Notes: a model not told the origin generated them from the letters alone. A DNA stretch of 64,000 nt from Desulfospira sp963664655 (GCA_963664655.2 OY761554.1:3720001-3784000), one strand, 5' to 3'. Shown: positions 18,404 through 27,965, counted from the stretch's first letter. Made by a program: numbers and translations.

Positions 18404-18849
18404 TGTGCCGGGTCGTTGTCGTCTTTAAAATGTGCCGCCATGAGGCTGCCGGCCTGTTCAATGTCCCGGGAAAGGGTTGCCGCGGTTTGCTGCCCCAGGA
18501 TTTTGGTGTAGTTGCGGTAAAGGTTCAGATAGGCCTTTGCCAGGTCCGGTTTGAGCTGCCGGCATTTTTCAGTGGGAAAGACCTGGATGGTTTTGCCCCT
18601 GTTTTTCCTTCGCAACAGTTTTTTGCGGGTAAGGGCATCCATGAACCGGGTGATGGTGGAGGGGCTCAGCTGCATCTGACGGCTCAGTTCTGTGGGGCTT
18701 ATGCCGGGCTGGTCAAGGATGACGAGCAGCAGGGAAGCATGGGCCGGGGAGAGTTTGAACGGCTTGAATTCGGTGTCCGCCAGTTTCAGCATCTGCCTTG
18801 ACAAGGCATTGACATGATAAAACAGGCAGCCGCTGAAAAAAGAATCCAT
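18400..18849 (-). CDS. MarR family transcriptional regulator
   Basis: A 149-residue winged-helix regulator. The recognition region reads GISPTELSRQMQLSPSTITRFMDALTRKKLLRR, typical of MarR with a wing following (KNRGKTIQVFPT). It contains three cysteines or fewer and no recognisable ligand signature. It is the first gene of a MarR-truA pair; the link to tRNA modification is probably read-through, not function. No operator palindrome was evident just upstream. Confidence 0.85.
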   Translation of the reverse strand: MDSFFSGCLFYHVNALSRQMLKLADTEFKPFKLSPAHASLLLVILDQPGISPTELSRQMQLSPSTITRFMDALTRKKLLRRKNRGKTIQVFPTEKCRQLKPDLAKAYLNLYRNYTKILGQQTAATLSRDIEQAGSLMAAHFKDDNDPAQ

Positions 18850-18887
18850 AAATTATCCGGTATGGGGTCTTAAGATAACATCCATTT

Positions 18888-19805
18888 TTACACATATTCT
18901 TTTTCCATACAGAAATCAACAGTGTGAAAAAAAATTCCTAAAAGTGAGACATTTTTTTCATAGTTTGGGTAGTTTTTTACCCAATGGGCTTTTAATAAAA
19001 TAAGCCCCGGCAGGGCCAGCAGCCAGAAGCTGCCGGGGAGCGGAACCGGGTAAGCCGTTGCGATCACCAGGGCTTCATCGCCCCAGAATACCGGGTCCTG
19101 GCCGGACACTTCACCGGTGGTCCAGGCATAGGCAAAATCAAACCATTCCCCGGCCAGGAGAATGCCGTCGCCGTCAGCGTCTGCATCCAGGTTGTCAAGC
19201 CCATTGATCAGGCCTTGGGTGAATATGCTCAGGGCGTCATTCCAGCCATAAGACTCCTGGGTTTCCCGGCTGGACCCCAAAAAGGTCAGGTTTGACACAC
19301 TGTTTAAGTCACTGGTGCCGCCGATAAATCCGCCGCTGTAACAGGCGTCCATGATAACGATGGTGGTGACCCCCTCAAAGGCCTGGGCCTTGAAGATTTG
19401 GGCAAGATCATCATCTGTCAGCTGGTCTGAGTCGTCCCAAAGCCCTATGGTTTCATCCCAGGCGTCTGATGCAAAACTGGCTGTCCCGGTTTCATCGGGG
19501 GCACTGTCGCTGTCTGATATATAACCGCCATGCCCCGAGTATACAAAGAACAGGGTGTCCCCCGGGCTCAGCAGGCTTGCCCAGTCCATAAGTGCGGCAG
19601 TTATTCCCGTGCCGGATTGGTCAGCCAGCGTAAAGGCATTGGATTCAAGTTCTTCCAAGTTGGAAAGACTGCTCAAGGCAGCATATATGGCGTCAACATC
19701 TTTGGTATAGCCGTCATTTCCAATGCCGGCAAACCAGATAGACGCAAAAACGGGCAGGGGCAAAAAAATCAGGACAAGGCAGGCCAGTACAGGGGGTAAT
19801 TTCAA
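18888..19805 (-). CDS. Secreted caspase-like (C14) protein with PEP-CTERM-like tail
   Basis: A 305-residue exported protein with an N-terminal signal peptide (VLACLVLIFLPLPVFAS). The caspase-fold catalytic dyad is visible: His92 in YSGHGG and Cys155 in DACYSGGF. Between them lie an acidic stretch and the DDSDQLTDDDL substrate-loop region; a calcium-loop-like DADADGDGILLAGEW is near residue 212. The C-terminus has VPLPGSFWLLALPGLILLK, resembling the PEP-CTERM/VPLPA sorting signal used with exosortase, but about 30 extra residues follow it, which is atypical. It may be a surface-anchored or released Ca-dependent peptidase; cleavage specificity is unknown. Confidence 0.8.
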   Translation of the reverse strand: MKLPPVLACLVLIFLPLPVFASIWFAGIGNDGYTKDVDAIYAALSSLSNLEELESNAFTLADQSGTGITAALMDWASLLSPGDTLFFVYSGHGGYISDSDSAPDETGTASFASDAWDETIGLWDDSDQLTDDDLAQIFKAQAFEGVTTIVIMDACYSGGFIGGTSDLNSVSNLTFLGSSRETQESYGWNDALSIFTQGLINGLDNLDADADGDGILLAGEWFDFAYAWTTGEVSGQDPVFWGDEALVIATAYPVPLPGSFWLLALPGLILLKAHWVKNYPNYEKNVSLLGIFFHTVDFCMEKEYV

Positions 19806-20069
19806 CTTAAATCAGGCTCCTTTTGCAGTTTTGGTTATGGTCAGCCGTCAACATCAGTAAAGAGATTGACGTTAAATCCCCATCCACTGACCATGGTAAA
19901 TAAGCAAAATCCGTTCCCAAATTGGAAAAAATAAAATTTTCTTGAACGGTTCAGGGTTGAACTCACTGGGTAAATATTATAAAACCGTCACGGGGGACCA
20001 GGCCTTAACAAACACCAGCGAAAAAACCGGTCAAAAAGCAGCGGTAATTAATTCTTTTAGGAGGCAGCC

Positions 20070-20747
20070 ATGAAACTAAGATATTTTTCCCATTCAGCGT
20101 TTCAACTGACAACAGATCAGGGGCTCAGGGTTCTATTTGACCCCTTTCTGGACGGCAACCCCACCTGCCCGGTGTCTTCGGACCAGGTGGATGCTCAGTT
20201 TATTTTACTTTCCCATGGGCACGGGGATCACCTGGGGGACACCCTGTCCATTGCCAGGCGGTGCGGCAGCCTCTGTATCGCGGAAAACGAACTGGCATCC
20301 TACCTTGGCACCAAGGGGCTGGCCTCCCATACCATGCACATTGGCGGGGCCCATGATTTTGATTTCGGACGGGTCAAGCTGACCCAGGCCTTTCACACCT
20401 CGGTGACCCCGGATAAGGAATGTCACGGCGCCCCAACGGGAATTCTCGTGACCGCCGGCGGCAAAACCATTTACCATATGGGGGACACCGGGCTTTTTTC
20501 CGATTTAAAACTCATCGGAGAGATGAATGCCATCGACTATATGCTCACGCCCATCGGGGACAACTTTACCATGGGCATTGATGACGCGGTCAAGGCCTGT
20601 GAATTTGTCCGGCCCAAAACCGTGATTCCCATGCATTATAACACCTTCCCGGTTATAGAATGTGATCCGCTTGAGTTCAAAAAAAAGGTTGAGGCCTGCG
20701 GCATGGACTGCCGGGTGATGGAATTCGGGCAGGAAATGGATATCTGA
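20070..20747 (+). CDS. Metal-dependent hydrolase, UPF0173 (metallo-beta-lactamase fold)
   Basis: A 225-residue cytoplasmic protein. The metal motif SHGHGDHLGD, the FHTS histidine, MGDTGLFSD and the final PMHYNTFP together define the YtkL-like UPF0173 family. The natural substrate is not known. GGAGGCAGCC precedes the ATG. It is followed 11 bases later by an ArsR-methyltransferase, so the pair likely shares a message. Confidence 0.88.
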   Translation: MKLRYFSHSAFQLTTDQGLRVLFDPFLDGNPTCPVSSDQVDAQFILLSHGHGDHLGDTLSIARRCGSLCIAENELASYLGTKGLASHTMHIGGAHDFDFGRVKLTQAFHTSVTPDKECHGAPTGILVTAGGKTIYHMGDTGLFSDLKLIGEMNAIDYMLTPIGDNFTMGIDDAVKACEFVRPKTVIPMHYNTFPVIECDPLEFKKKVEACGMDCRVMEFGQEMDI

Positions 20748-20758
20748 TTTAGCATAAC

Positions 20759-21685
20759 ATGGACATTACCCGACAGTTTAAAGCCCTTTCCGATCCGACC
20801 CGTCTCCGGTTGCTCAACATTCTGAACCAGTGTGAACTCAGTGTGAGTGAAATCGTGTCCATTGTGGACATGATACAGTCCGGGGTGTCCCGGCACCTGA
20901 AAATTCTGCTGGAGTCCGGTCTGCTGATTTCCCGCAAACAGGGCAGTTTTATCTATTATTCGGCCAACCGGACTCACCATAACCAAACATTAATCGATTA
21001 TGTGTGCACCATGGCCGGTCAGGAACCGGTCTGCTGCCAGGACCTGGAGCGGGCCAGGCAGAGCATTGAGATCCGGAAAAACCGGAGCCGCCGGTTTTTC
21101 AGCACCATTGCCCCCCAGTGGGACAGGCTCAAAAAGGAAGTATTGGGGGAGTTTAACTTGAACCATGCCTTGAAAGACCGGATTAAAGGCGCTGATGCCG
21201 TTGCGGATCTTGGCTGCGGGACCGGGGAACTGCTCGAATGCCTGCACATGGATAAAAAGGGGTTTGGGGCCTGCCGCCTTATCGGGGTGGACGCGTCGCC
21301 GGAAATGCTGGAGCAGGCCCGTATCAGGCTGTCTTTTGCTCCGGCCATCAACCTTCGGTTAGGAGAGCTTGAGAACCTTCCCATGAGGGACCGGGAGGTG
21401 GATGCCGTGATCATGAGCATGGTGTTGTTTCATATTTTTGATCCCCCAAAAGCCATTGAAGAGGCGGCCCGGGTCCTTAAGCCTTCGGGCCGGCTTGTCC
21501 TGGCTGATTTTGACAAGCACGGCCGGGAAGATATCAAAAAAATTATCGGCGGCGTGTGGATGGGGTTTACCCGGTCCAGCATTGACGCCCAGCTTAACTC
21601 ATCAGGATTTAACCCGTTAAAATATCAGCGGTTTAAGGTGTCTCATGATCTTTATATCAGCCTTTTTACCGCCGATAAAATTTAA
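20759..21685 (+). CDS. ArsR-type regulator fused to SAM methyltransferase
   Basis: A 308-residue two-domain protein. Residues 1-95 form an ArsR winged helix (FKALSDPTRLRLLNIL, QSGVSRHLKILLESGLL). Residues 130-300 form a class I methyltransferase (VADLGCGTGELLECL, then the DAVIMSMVLFHIFDPPKAIEEA block and RVLKPSGRLVLADFD). A CC pair at 98-99 could sense metal. In related bacteria such fusions sit near methionine-cycle genes, suggesting SAM-linked sensing; here the neighbour is the UPF0173 hydrolase. Confidence 0.87.
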   Translation: MDITRQFKALSDPTRLRLLNILNQCELSVSEIVSIVDMIQSGVSRHLKILLESGLLISRKQGSFIYYSANRTHHNQTLIDYVCTMAGQEPVCCQDLERARQSIEIRKNRSRRFFSTIAPQWDRLKKEVLGEFNLNHALKDRIKGADAVADLGCGTGELLECLHMDKKGFGACRLIGVDASPEMLEQARIRLSFAPAINLRLGELENLPMRDREVDAVIMSMVLFHIFDPPKAIEEAARVLKPSGRLVLADFDKHGREDIKKIIGGVWMGFTRSSIDAQLNSSGFNPLKYQRFKVSHDLYISLFTADKI

Positions 21686-21768
21686 CCCGAAGCATAAAAC
21701 TTACAGCTAATACCTAACCGCTAACCGCTAAAGGCTAACCGCTAACAGCTCATAAACAAGGAGATTTC

Positions 21769-23190
21769 ATGATTATTCCTGTTATTCTGGCCGGGGGGTC
21801 CGGCACCCGCCTGTGGCCCCTTTCCCGCGAATTGTTTCCCAAGCAGCTGATCAATCTCTACAACCAGGACACCATGATTCAGAATACAATCCTGCGCCTT
21901 GACGGAATAGAGGGCATGGGGGCCCCCATGGTGATCTGCAACGAGGACCACCGGTTTATGACCGCTGAGCAACTTCGGCTGATTGATAAAGACCCCATGG
22001 CCATTATTCTGGAGCCCGTGGGCCGGAATACGGCCCCGGCCATTGCCCTGGCCGCTTTAAAACTTCTTGAATCCAATGAAGACCCCATCATGCTGGTGCT
22101 GCCCGCAGACCATGTTATCGAAAAAACGGACGCCTTTCACCAGGCCATTGCCACCGGTGAGCGGCTTGCCGGGCAGGGGAACCTGATCACCTTTGGCATT
22201 GTGCCCTCAACCCCTGAAACCGGTTACGGGTATATCCAGAAAGGCGAAGAAATAGACAGTGAATCCAATACCTGCAAGATCGCCCGGTTTGTGGAAAAGC
22301 CGGACCTTGAAACGGCAAAGGCCTACCTGGCCGCCAATGAGTACTGCTGGAATTCGGGCATGTTTATGTTTAAGGCATCTACCATTGTTAATGAATTTCA
22401 AAAATACGTCCCCGCCATGCTTGAGCTCTGCAAAAAGGCCATGGCCGGCGGTAAAACCGACCTGGATTTTCTCAGGATAGACCAGGCGGTGTTTGAGCAA
22501 ATCGAACCGGACTCCATTGATTATGCCGTAATGGAAAAAACCGGGCACGGCGCCATGATTCCCCTGGATGCCGGGTGGAATGACTTGGGCTCTTTTGACG
22601 CCCTGTGGCGGACCGGAAAGCAGAATGATGACGCCAATGTCCTGGACGGCGATGTCATCTGCCATGATGTTAAAAATTCATTTATCCATTCCGGGTCCCG
22701 CCTGGTTTCGGCGGTGGGGCTTGACGGGTTTGTCATTGTGGAAACCAAAGACTCGGTGCTGGTGTCTCCAAGGGACCGGGTTCAGGATGTGAAAAAGATC
22801 GTTAACCGTTTAAAAGAGCTCAACCGTGAGGAATCCGTTTGCCACCCGCGGGTATACCGCCCCTGGGGGGATTATGAAACCATTGATACGGCGGATCGGT
22901 ATCAGGTCAAGCGGATCACGGTAAAACCCGGGGCCAAGCTGTCCTTGCAGAAACACTTTCACCGGGCCGAACACTGGACCGTGGTGTCCGGCACCGCCAT
23001 CGTTATCCGCGGTGAAGAAGAAATTCTGTTAAAAGAGGATGAATCCACCTATATCCCCCTGGGAACCCTGCACCGGCTTGAAAATCCGGGCAAAATCCCC
23101 TTAGAACTCATTGAGGTCCAGTCCGGGGCGTATCTTGGCGAGGATGATATTGTCCGGTTTGATGATGTTTACGGCCGCCAGGCAGATTGA
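21769..23190 (+). CDS. manC: Mannose-1-phosphate guanylyltransferase / mannose-6-phosphate isomerase
   Basis: A bifunctional 473-residue enzyme making GDP-mannose for polysaccharides. The nucleotidyltransferase signature GGSGTRLWPLSRELFPKQ is at residues 8-25, VEKPDLETAKAYL and WNSGMFMF are in the middle, and a C-terminal cupin isomerase domain begins around YRPWGDYETID with KLSLQKHFHRAEHW as metal-binding block. Although 31 kb away, it is the obvious sugar-nucleotide source for the exopolysaccharide locus at 54-64 kb. It begins a co-directional run that continues to ydbL. Short CTAACCGCTAA direct repeats occur in the 80 bases upstream. Confidence 0.93.
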   Translation: MIIPVILAGGSGTRLWPLSRELFPKQLINLYNQDTMIQNTILRLDGIEGMGAPMVICNEDHRFMTAEQLRLIDKDPMAIILEPVGRNTAPAIALAALKLLESNEDPIMLVLPADHVIEKTDAFHQAIATGERLAGQGNLITFGIVPSTPETGYGYIQKGEEIDSESNTCKIARFVEKPDLETAKAYLAANEYCWNSGMFMFKASTIVNEFQKYVPAMLELCKKAMAGGKTDLDFLRIDQAVFEQIEPDSIDYAVMEKTGHGAMIPLDAGWNDLGSFDALWRTGKQNDDANVLDGDVICHDVKNSFIHSGSRLVSAVGLDGFVIVETKDSVLVSPRDRVQDVKKIVNRLKELNREESVCHPRVYRPWGDYETIDTADRYQVKRITVKPGAKLSLQKHFHRAEHWTVVSGTAIVIRGEEEILLKEDESTYIPLGTLHRLENPGKIPLELIEVQSGAYLGEDDIVRFDDVYGRQAD

Positions 23191-23307
23191 CCAAACACAT
23201 ATTAAAAAACTATTGCAAAACCGCTGAAAATATTTAAAACTACCCCTTTAACAATCACATTGCCGGGCAAACGCTGCCCGTATCAAGCGTAACTGTGGAG
23301 CATATGT

Positions 23308-23838
23308 ATGAATGAACCCCTTTTTCCGAGCATGAAGGGCAAATTTCTTTTGGCCATGCCCGGACTGCCTGATCCCAATTTTGCGCAGACAGTGACATGC
23401 ATGTGTGAACACAACGATTCCGGGGCCCTCGGGTTTATTGTCAACAAAGTCCATCCCCTGCTCACGGGGCGGGAACTGTTTGAGGACCTTGAGATCGAGT
23501 TTAACGAAAGTGTGGACAAACTTGATATTTTCCTGGGCGGCCCGGTTCAGCCCAGCGGCGTATTTATTCTCCACGGCCCGCCCTTTAAATGGAACGAAAC
23601 CCTCAAGGTCAGCGACTGGCTGGCCTTGAGCAATTCCAGGGACATTCTTGAGGCCATTGCCGTTGGAAAAGGGCCGGATTTTTTTATGATCATGCTCGGA
23701 TGCGCCGGATGGGGGCCCCTGCAACTGGATAATGAGCTTCAGGATAATGCGTGGCTGACCTGTGACGCCACCCGGGACATCATGTTTGACACCCGGACGG
23801 ACCACCGGTATGAGAAAGCAATGATGCTGATCTACTGA
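23308..23838 (+). CDS. YqgE/AlgH family protein
   Basis: A 176-residue protein of a widespread conserved family without an agreed biochemical role; AlgH was first linked to alginate regulation. Diagnostic stretches are KFLLAMPGLPDPNFAQTVT, ALGFIVNKVHP, FLGGPVQPSGVFILH and MLGCAGWGPLQLDNEL. It lies between manC and the dynamin-like GTPase, 19 bases before the latter, so it belongs to that transcription run. Confidence 0.92.
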   Translation: MNEPLFPSMKGKFLLAMPGLPDPNFAQTVTCMCEHNDSGALGFIVNKVHPLLTGRELFEDLEIEFNESVDKLDIFLGGPVQPSGVFILHGPPFKWNETLKVSDWLALSNSRDILEAIAVGKGPDFFMIMLGCAGWGPLQLDNELQDNAWLTCDATRDIMFDTRTDHRYEKAMMLIY

Positions 23839-23857
23839 CACTTTTTTTAAAGCGCCT

Positions 23858-26167
23858 ATGACAGCCAACGACACCCCGATTCAATCCATTGAACATTCAA
23901 TTTCACAGCTGATGACCGTTATGGACATGATGGATCAGGTGCCGGGGCTGTCTGATCCGGGGTTTTCCACCTATCGCAGCCAGTGCGCCGCCATTACCGG
24001 CCTGCTGGACTCGGGAAAGATCAAAGTCGCGGTGGTAGGGGTTATTAAGTCGGGAAAATCCACCTTTATCAACGCCCTGGCCGGAAAAGAGCTGGTCAAA
24101 CGAGGGGCCGGCGTGGTCACATCCATTACCACACGGATTACCAAAGGCAGGAAAAACAGGGCCGTCATCGCCCTTAAATCCTGGGATGAGATCAACAGGG
24201 TATTGGAAAAGGCCCTTGAGATGTTTCCTGAGCATCCCCATCCATCGGCATTCCCAAAAAACAGCATAAACCATTCCCCGGATTTTGAAAGATCCCATGG
24301 GGATGACCGGCTTGATATCCGGCGAAGTTCAGACCGGCAGTTTCTAAGGCAGGCCTATGACAAGATGGTGCAGGATTTCCCCATTACCGATCAGGGAATC
24401 CGGCCTGAAGCCCTGGTATTGAAAAACGCCCTTGACGGGTATGAATTTTTAAAGGATAAAACCGGGGCCGACCCGGTCTGTCTTGAGTTTTCAGGCAAAG
24501 ACTTTGAGTTGCACCAGGGGTTTACAGGGGATCCTTCCAGGGCCTTTTACGTGAAAGATGTCTGTCTTGAGATCTTTGGCAAAATTATTGAGCCCAACAT
24601 TGAACTGGCCGACTGCCAGGGGGCAGACTCCACGGACCCCGGGCAGCTGTCACAGATCCTGAGGTATATTGAGTCCGCCAATTTTATCGTATACTGCATC
24701 AGCTCAAGAAACGGGCTAAGGCAGGCGGATATGGAGTTTCTAAGGCTGATCAGAAAACTCGGGCTGTTTGAAAATATCTTGTTTCTCAACAACTGCGACC
24801 TTTCCGAACACGAGAACCTTGCCGATCTTAAGGCCATTGAGTCAAAGATTTTAAATGAGTTAATTTTTTTTCTGCCCCATCCCCGGCTGTATTCTTTTTC
24901 TGCCCTGTATGACCTGTTCGCCGCCATGGAACAGCGGCTTACCCCCAAAAACCGGCTCCGGCTTGACGCATGGCGGGATGAGGCCCGGATGGTTTTATAT
25001 TGCAGTGAAAACAGCCGGAAATTTCGCGAAAAATTCAGTGAGGCCCTGGCCGGGCAGCACTTCCACCTGCTGTTTGCAAGCCACCGGTCCCGGCTGTTGT
25101 CCATGGCCGGGGCAATGGACAAGGCCGCCGGCATGGCCCTGCAGATGGTGAAGGCCAAAGCGCCGGATCAGGATAAGGCAAGACAGCGGGTGACCCGGAT
25201 CAGAGAGGATGGGCTGCGCCTGAGAACCATTGCCGACAATTCCGTTGAAGGGGCCGTGGCAGGCCTTGAAAACCAGATCAAGGAAGACCTTGGACACGTT
25301 TTCTTCAAGGACGCCATGAACATCAGAAAAAAAACCCGGGACTTTATCCGGCTGACCCCCATTGACCCGTCCCCTTACCGGCATTTGCTCCGGGAATCGG
25401 GGTTCCGGCACATTCTTTATCTCATGTTTCAGGATTTTAAACGGAAACTGGATCTGTTTGCCGTTGCCAATATCCTGCCGGATATCAAAAAAATGGTTCA
25501 GGAACAGGAAAAAAGGGTGGAAACTTACTTTCAATCCCTGCTGGATTCCTATAAAATTGATCTGCTCAAAGACAAACACATTCTGGATCAGGGCCCGGCG
25601 GCGGCCAGCACACAGGCCCCGCAGAACAAGGACACCCGTGGGAGCGCCTTTGGACACCGCGAAACCGAAAAGGCCTCAGACGAACCTGAAACCATTGATA
25701 TGGCAACGATTAAAAAAATTTTAGGCCTGGAACTGCCCGAGACCTTGTTTTCTCCGGTGTATACCCCTAAGGTTAAGGCAGGGGCCATGACCGGCCTTGG
25801 GTTTCAAAGCTTTTTGATGCTGGTGGCATCGTTTTTAAACAAAAACACCACCTTTTCATTTACGCCGGGATTTAACCGGGCCGCCGCCGTCATTAAAAAA
25901 GAAAGCCAGAACCTGGTCGGGCAGCAGATTGAGCAGTACTACCATGTGCTGTTAAACCAGTATTTCATTCCCCTGATTCAGGCCGCCACCCGGGATTTTA
26001 AAGAGAAGATCCATGACCGGTTTTCCCTTTACGATTCGCTGAAAGAAGACATGGACCGGATTTTTTCCCTGCACGAAAAGGAAAAAGAAAGACAGGAGGA
26101 AAACATTCTGGCCATCAGGGCAACCCTCGCCTCAGTCACCCAGGCCCTGGAAGCCATGGGGAGCTGA
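23858..26167 (+). CDS. Dynamin-like large GTPase
   Basis: A 769-residue protein with a dynamin-type GTPase domain. G1 is GVIKSGKST at residues 61-69, the G2 threonine lies in GVVTSITTRI, G3 is DCQG near 253 and G4 is NNCD near 310. A long charged segment with few landmarks follows, with predicted helices and a weakly hydrophobic stretch near LGFQSFLMLVASFL (about 650). Bacterial dynamins remodel or protect membranes; that role is inferred. It is 5 bases ahead of the molybdenum-carrier-like gene and part of an envelope-oriented operon. Confidence 0.85.
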   Translation: MTANDTPIQSIEHSISQLMTVMDMMDQVPGLSDPGFSTYRSQCAAITGLLDSGKIKVAVVGVIKSGKSTFINALAGKELVKRGAGVVTSITTRITKGRKNRAVIALKSWDEINRVLEKALEMFPEHPHPSAFPKNSINHSPDFERSHGDDRLDIRRSSDRQFLRQAYDKMVQDFPITDQGIRPEALVLKNALDGYEFLKDKTGADPVCLEFSGKDFELHQGFTGDPSRAFYVKDVCLEIFGKIIEPNIELADCQGADSTDPGQLSQILRYIESANFIVYCISSRNGLRQADMEFLRLIRKLGLFENILFLNNCDLSEHENLADLKAIESKILNELIFFLPHPRLYSFSALYDLFAAMEQRLTPKNRLRLDAWRDEARMVLYCSENSRKFREKFSEALAGQHFHLLFASHRSRLLSMAGAMDKAAGMALQMVKAKAPDQDKARQRVTRIREDGLRLRTIADNSVEGAVAGLENQIKEDLGHVFFKDAMNIRKKTRDFIRLTPIDPSPYRHLLRESGFRHILYLMFQDFKRKLDLFAVANILPDIKKMVQEQEKRVETYFQSLLDSYKIDLLKDKHILDQGPAAASTQAPQNKDTRGSAFGHRETEKASDEPETIDMATIKKILGLELPETLFSPVYTPKVKAGAMTGLGFQSFLMLVASFLNKNTTFSFTPGFNRAAAVIKKESQNLVGQQIEQYYHVLLNQYFIPLIQAATRDFKEKIHDRFSLYDSLKEDMDRIFSLHEKEKERQEENILAIRATLASVTQALEAMGS

Positions 26168-26172
26168 TCCTG

Positions 26173-26991
26173 ATGCTCAAAAAAATAATGTCCGGCGGTC
26201 AGACCGGGGCAGACCGTGCCGCCCTGGATGTGGCCATTAAATACGATATTCCCCATGGCGGATGGGTTCCCCGGGGAAGGAAAACCGAGGCCGGCCCCCT
26301 GTCTTCCCGGTATAAGCTCAAAGAAACCCCGGGCGGGGATTACCCTTCAAGGACCCGGCAGAACATCATGGATTCAGACGGGACGGTGATCATTTCCCGG
26401 GGCCCTCTGACCGGCGGTTCCCTGCTGACCCGGTCCTTTGCCCGGACAGGCAAAAAGCCCAACTGCCATATCAACCTCTCCTGCGGCGAGGCCTTTGAAG
26501 CCTCCATGATCCTTCAGTCCTTTATCCTGGACAACGGGATCCAAACCCTTAATGTGGCAGGGCCCAGGGCCAGCCATGACCCGGGCATTTATCATGACGT
26601 CAAAACCATCCTGGAAGCCGTGATTTATCTGTTATACCTGGAGCGGGGAAGGGATATGGCGGTTTTTAAAGACCTGCCTGAAAAGGTGCCTGAGGCGGCG
26701 TTCCCTGAGAGTGCGCAGGGGGCCGCAGCGTTGCTGTTCCAAGACCTGAGCCTTCGGACCCGGGCTTTCATGGCCCGGTCTGAAGAGCTGATGCTTATGG
26801 ACATTTACTTTGTATGGATGGCGTATGTCCGCCAGCGGGTGGGACTGGATGCGGGAAACGCCCCCCTCCTGGCCGCCTGCAAACCCTATGATGACCTGGA
26901 ATTTTTCTGTGCTGAAGACGCTGTCATGGAGATTTTAAAAGTATTGTACACCATGCTTAAAAAAACGTGCAGCCTCAGGATCGTTGAATGA
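26173..26991 (+). CDS. Molybdenum-carrier-like (SLOG/YpsA-related) protein with helical extension
   Basis: The first 150 residues match the putative molybdenum carrier family: KIMSGGQTGADRAALDVA at the N-terminus, HGGWVPRGRKTEAGPLS, and SDGTVIISRGPLTGGS. These are Rossmann-like SLOG folds thought to bind a nucleotide-like ligand. The last 110 residues are an added all-helical region (LLFQDLSLRTRAFMARSEEL onward) that I do not recognise. It overlaps the rhomboid gene by 4 bases and follows the dynamin-like GTPase closely. Molybdenum binding is not shown by anything visible here. Confidence 0.75.
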   Translation: MLKKIMSGGQTGADRAALDVAIKYDIPHGGWVPRGRKTEAGPLSSRYKLKETPGGDYPSRTRQNIMDSDGTVIISRGPLTGGSLLTRSFARTGKKPNCHINLSCGEAFEASMILQSFILDNGIQTLNVAGPRASHDPGIYHDVKTILEAVIYLLYLERGRDMAVFKDLPEKVPEAAFPESAQGAAALLFQDLSLRTRAFMARSEELMLMDIYFVWMAYVRQRVGLDAGNAPLLAACKPYDDLEFFCAEDAVMEILKVLYTMLKKTCSLRIVE

Positions 26992-27965
26992 TCCCCATTC
27001 GAGACAGCCAGCCGTCCCATATGAGGCCTGTGGCCACGTACGCCCTGATGGCCCTGAACCTGTTGTTTTTCATGGTTCAGCTTCAGGCCGGGCTTGGCAA
27101 CCAGGCTTATTTTTACATGTTTGGCCTGGTGCCTGCCAAATATACGGTTCCGGATGTGTCCGCCCATTTTTCCCTGGCCAACCATTTTATTTCTCTTTTC
27201 ACCTATATGTTTCTTCATGGCGGGTTCTGGCATTTTTTAGGGAACATGTGGACCCTGTACATCTTTGGCGATAATGTGGAGGCCCATTTCGGATCCTTGC
27301 GGTATCTGACATTTTATCTGATTTGCGGCACCATTTCCGGATTGTTTCACTGCCTGCTCAACCCGGTTTCGACGGTTCCCACCATCGGGGCTTCCGGTGC
27401 CATTGCCGGGGTTATGGGCGCCTATTTCCTGTTATACCCAAGATCCAAAATACTGACCCTGATTCCCATTTTCATCATTATCCCCTTATTCATCCAGGTG
27501 CCGGCCTTTATTTTTTTAGGGGTCTGGTTTTTGATCCAGTTTTTAAATGCCGCAGGGTCTGGCGCCGGTGCCGGGATCGCCTGGTGGGCCCATATCGGCG
27601 GGTTTCTTGCCGGCATGGCCTTTGTCAAACTCCATGAACGGCTGCCCAAAACCGGGGTGGGTGAAAAATTAAGGCAGATGAACCTAAAAAAACACACGCC
27701 CAAGCTTCAGGTGATCTCCCCTATCCCCCTGGATCAGGGGCCTGACCTTTACGGCACCATTGAGCTGAACTCCCTTGAAGCCTTAGGCGGTACACGGAAA
27801 ATGATCACCATTCCCTGGGGCGTTCACAAACCCCTTTACAAGGTTACCATTCCGGCGGGCATCCGGCAGGGAACCAAGCTTAAACTGGCGGGCATGGGCC
27901 GGTCCCTGCCGGGCAGACCCAGAGGAGATTTATTTCTTACGGTTCAAATTAAAAATGTCTTTTAA
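26988..27965 (+). CDS. Rhomboid protease fused to DnaJ C-terminal domain
   Basis: A 325-residue inner-membrane protein. Rhomboid landmarks: HGGFWHFLGNMWTLYIFGDN (about 77-96), the catalytic Ser136 in GASGAIAGVMGAY and His202 in WWAHIGGFLAGM. After a soluble linker, residues 254-323 read as the substrate-binding C-terminal beta domain of DnaJ/Hsp40: LEALGGTRKMITIPWG, then VTIPAGIRQGTKLKLAGMG and RGDLFLTVQI. No J-domain or zinc finger is present. The fusion would place a chaperone-like peptide clamp on a membrane protease. It overlaps both neighbours, so it is in the same operon as the GTPase and ydbH. Confidence 0.85.
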   Translation: MIPIRDSQPSHMRPVATYALMALNLLFFMVQLQAGLGNQAYFYMFGLVPAKYTVPDVSAHFSLANHFISLFTYMFLHGGFWHFLGNMWTLYIFGDNVEAHFGSLRYLTFYLICGTISGLFHCLLNPVSTVPTIGASGAIAGVMGAYFLLYPRSKILTLIPIFIIIPLFIQVPAFIFLGVWFLIQFLNAAGSGAGAGIAWWAHIGGFLAGMAFVKLHERLPKTGVGEKLRQMNLKKHTPKLQVISPIPLDQGPDLYGTIELNSLEALGGTRKMITIPWGVHKPLYKVTIPAGIRQGTKLKLAGMGRSLPGRPRGDLFLTVQIKNVF

